Part shown: one piece after another, positions 5,641 through 5,783 of the stretch
How the letters are laid out: each line of letters starts with the position of its first letter
Numbering within the stretch: position 1 is the stretch's first letter
Assembly (NCBI GenBank): GCA_964394445.1
Contig: CAYMXO010000097.1
Location: 1 to 5,783 of the forward strand
DNA: 5,783 bases
Direction: 5' to 3'
DNA from: Thiopseudomonas sp964394445
GTDB taxonomy: Bacteria; Pseudomonadota; Gammaproteobacteria; Pseudomonadales; Pseudomonadaceae
Notes under the pieces: model-generated
The model's input: only the letters and a program-made list of their open reading frames with translations
Databases searched by the model: none
Told to the model about the DNA's origin: nothing
Translations under genes and position numbers: made by a program

Positions 5641-5783
5641 GCCGCCGCAGAGCAAAACGCCCCCAAAAAAGGAAACATACACAGAATATCCGCCAGATCA
5701 CCGGACTCCCCGGCCCCACAGCGACAGCATCCCGCCGCAGGCGGGACAAATCCCTCACCCCGCTCCAGGCAGATTCGGGCCGG
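5619..5783 (-). CDS. Doubtful partial open frame running off the window
   Basis: The minus strand stays open for 54 codons from the window edge to a TGA at 5619-5621. The product ends with ILCMFPFLGAFCSAAAGLVR. I recognise no family. The frame crosses copy 2 of the inverted repeat, and codon choice is not clearly that of the neighbouring genes. It may be the C-terminus of a converging gene or a chance open frame in GC-rich DNA; the latter seems somewhat more likely. Confidence 0.15.
   Translation of the reverse strand, partial: PARICLERGEGFVPPAAGCCRCGAGESGDLADILCMFPFLGAFCSAAAGLVRGE
5721..5745 (-). repeat. 25-bp inverted repeat, copy 2
   Basis: This is the opposite-orientation partner of 5516-5540 with one difference in 25 bases. 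It contains the hairpin CCCGCC-GCA-GGCGGG (5731-5745), with the stem extended by T5730/A5746. The two copies bound an interval of about 180 nt, as terminal repeats of a small element would, or as two separate insertions of one repeat family would. Confidence 0.8.

Larger units (their letters stand above)
5370..5783. other. Structured non-coding region after the operon
   Basis: No convincing gene is present in these 414 nt. The region is dominated by inverted repeats: the 88-nt structure at 5399-5486, hairpins at 5489-5506 and 5515-5531, a possible stem pairing CTGCT (5531-5535) with AGCAG (5549-5553), and a 25-bp sequence repeated in opposite orientation at 5721-5745. A pyrimidine-rich, G-poor stretch covers 5584-5640. 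Open frames across it (5385-5606 on +, 5396-5602 on -) are readings through the repeats. No canonical hairpin plus T-run terminator follows the dehydrogenase gene. Confidence 0.6.

Overview
The window looks like chromosomal DNA from a beta- or gammaproteobacterium. It is GC-rich by eye, the genes are tightly packed with strong AAGGAG-type ribosome binding sites, and the proteins (LysO, a LysR regulator, an ACAD10/11-type catabolic set) are typical of those classes. The sequence alone does not allow a genus call.

Left edge (1-295): an intergenic region with a weak hairpin followed by a T-run, several short repeats and a possible sigma70 promoter. It leads into lysO (296-1225, +), an L-lysine exporter that retains both acidic residues known to be essential in the E. 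coli protein. A LysR-family regulator (1262-2176, -) converges on lysO with about 36 nt between the stop codons and no obvious terminator.

Centre (2177-5369): an AT-rich divergent control region of about 136 nt separates the LysR gene from a compact three-gene operon on the + strand. The operon encodes an APH-fold phosphotransferase, an SDR oxidoreductase and an acyl-CoA dehydrogenase, with intergenic gaps of only 15 and 12 nt. The phosphotransferase and the dehydrogenase correspond to the kinase and dehydrogenase halves of the fused animal proteins ACAD10/ACAD11. The SDR resembles the DHRS4 type. The same three activities occur in the Pseudomonas putida levulinate pathway as LvaA, LvaC and LvaD. 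The likely joint job is beta-oxidation bypass of 4-hydroxy (or 4-keto) acyl-CoAs: the SDR interconverts keto and hydroxy forms, the kinase phosphorylates the 4-hydroxyl, and the dehydrogenase-fold enzyme eliminates phosphate to give an enoyl/3-hydroxyacyl-CoA. No LvaB-like accessory protein, acyl-CoA synthetase or LvaR-type sigma54 activator is present, and a LysR protein takes the regulator position. The natural substrate is therefore open.

Right edge (5370-5783): about 414 nt without a convincing gene but rich in DNA/RNA structure. It holds an 88-nt nested inverted repeat (19-bp outer arms, one mismatch), two further hairpins, and a 25-bp sequence present twice in opposite orientation about 200 nt apart. 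This looks like an intergenic repetitive element or a structured 3' region of the operon transcript.
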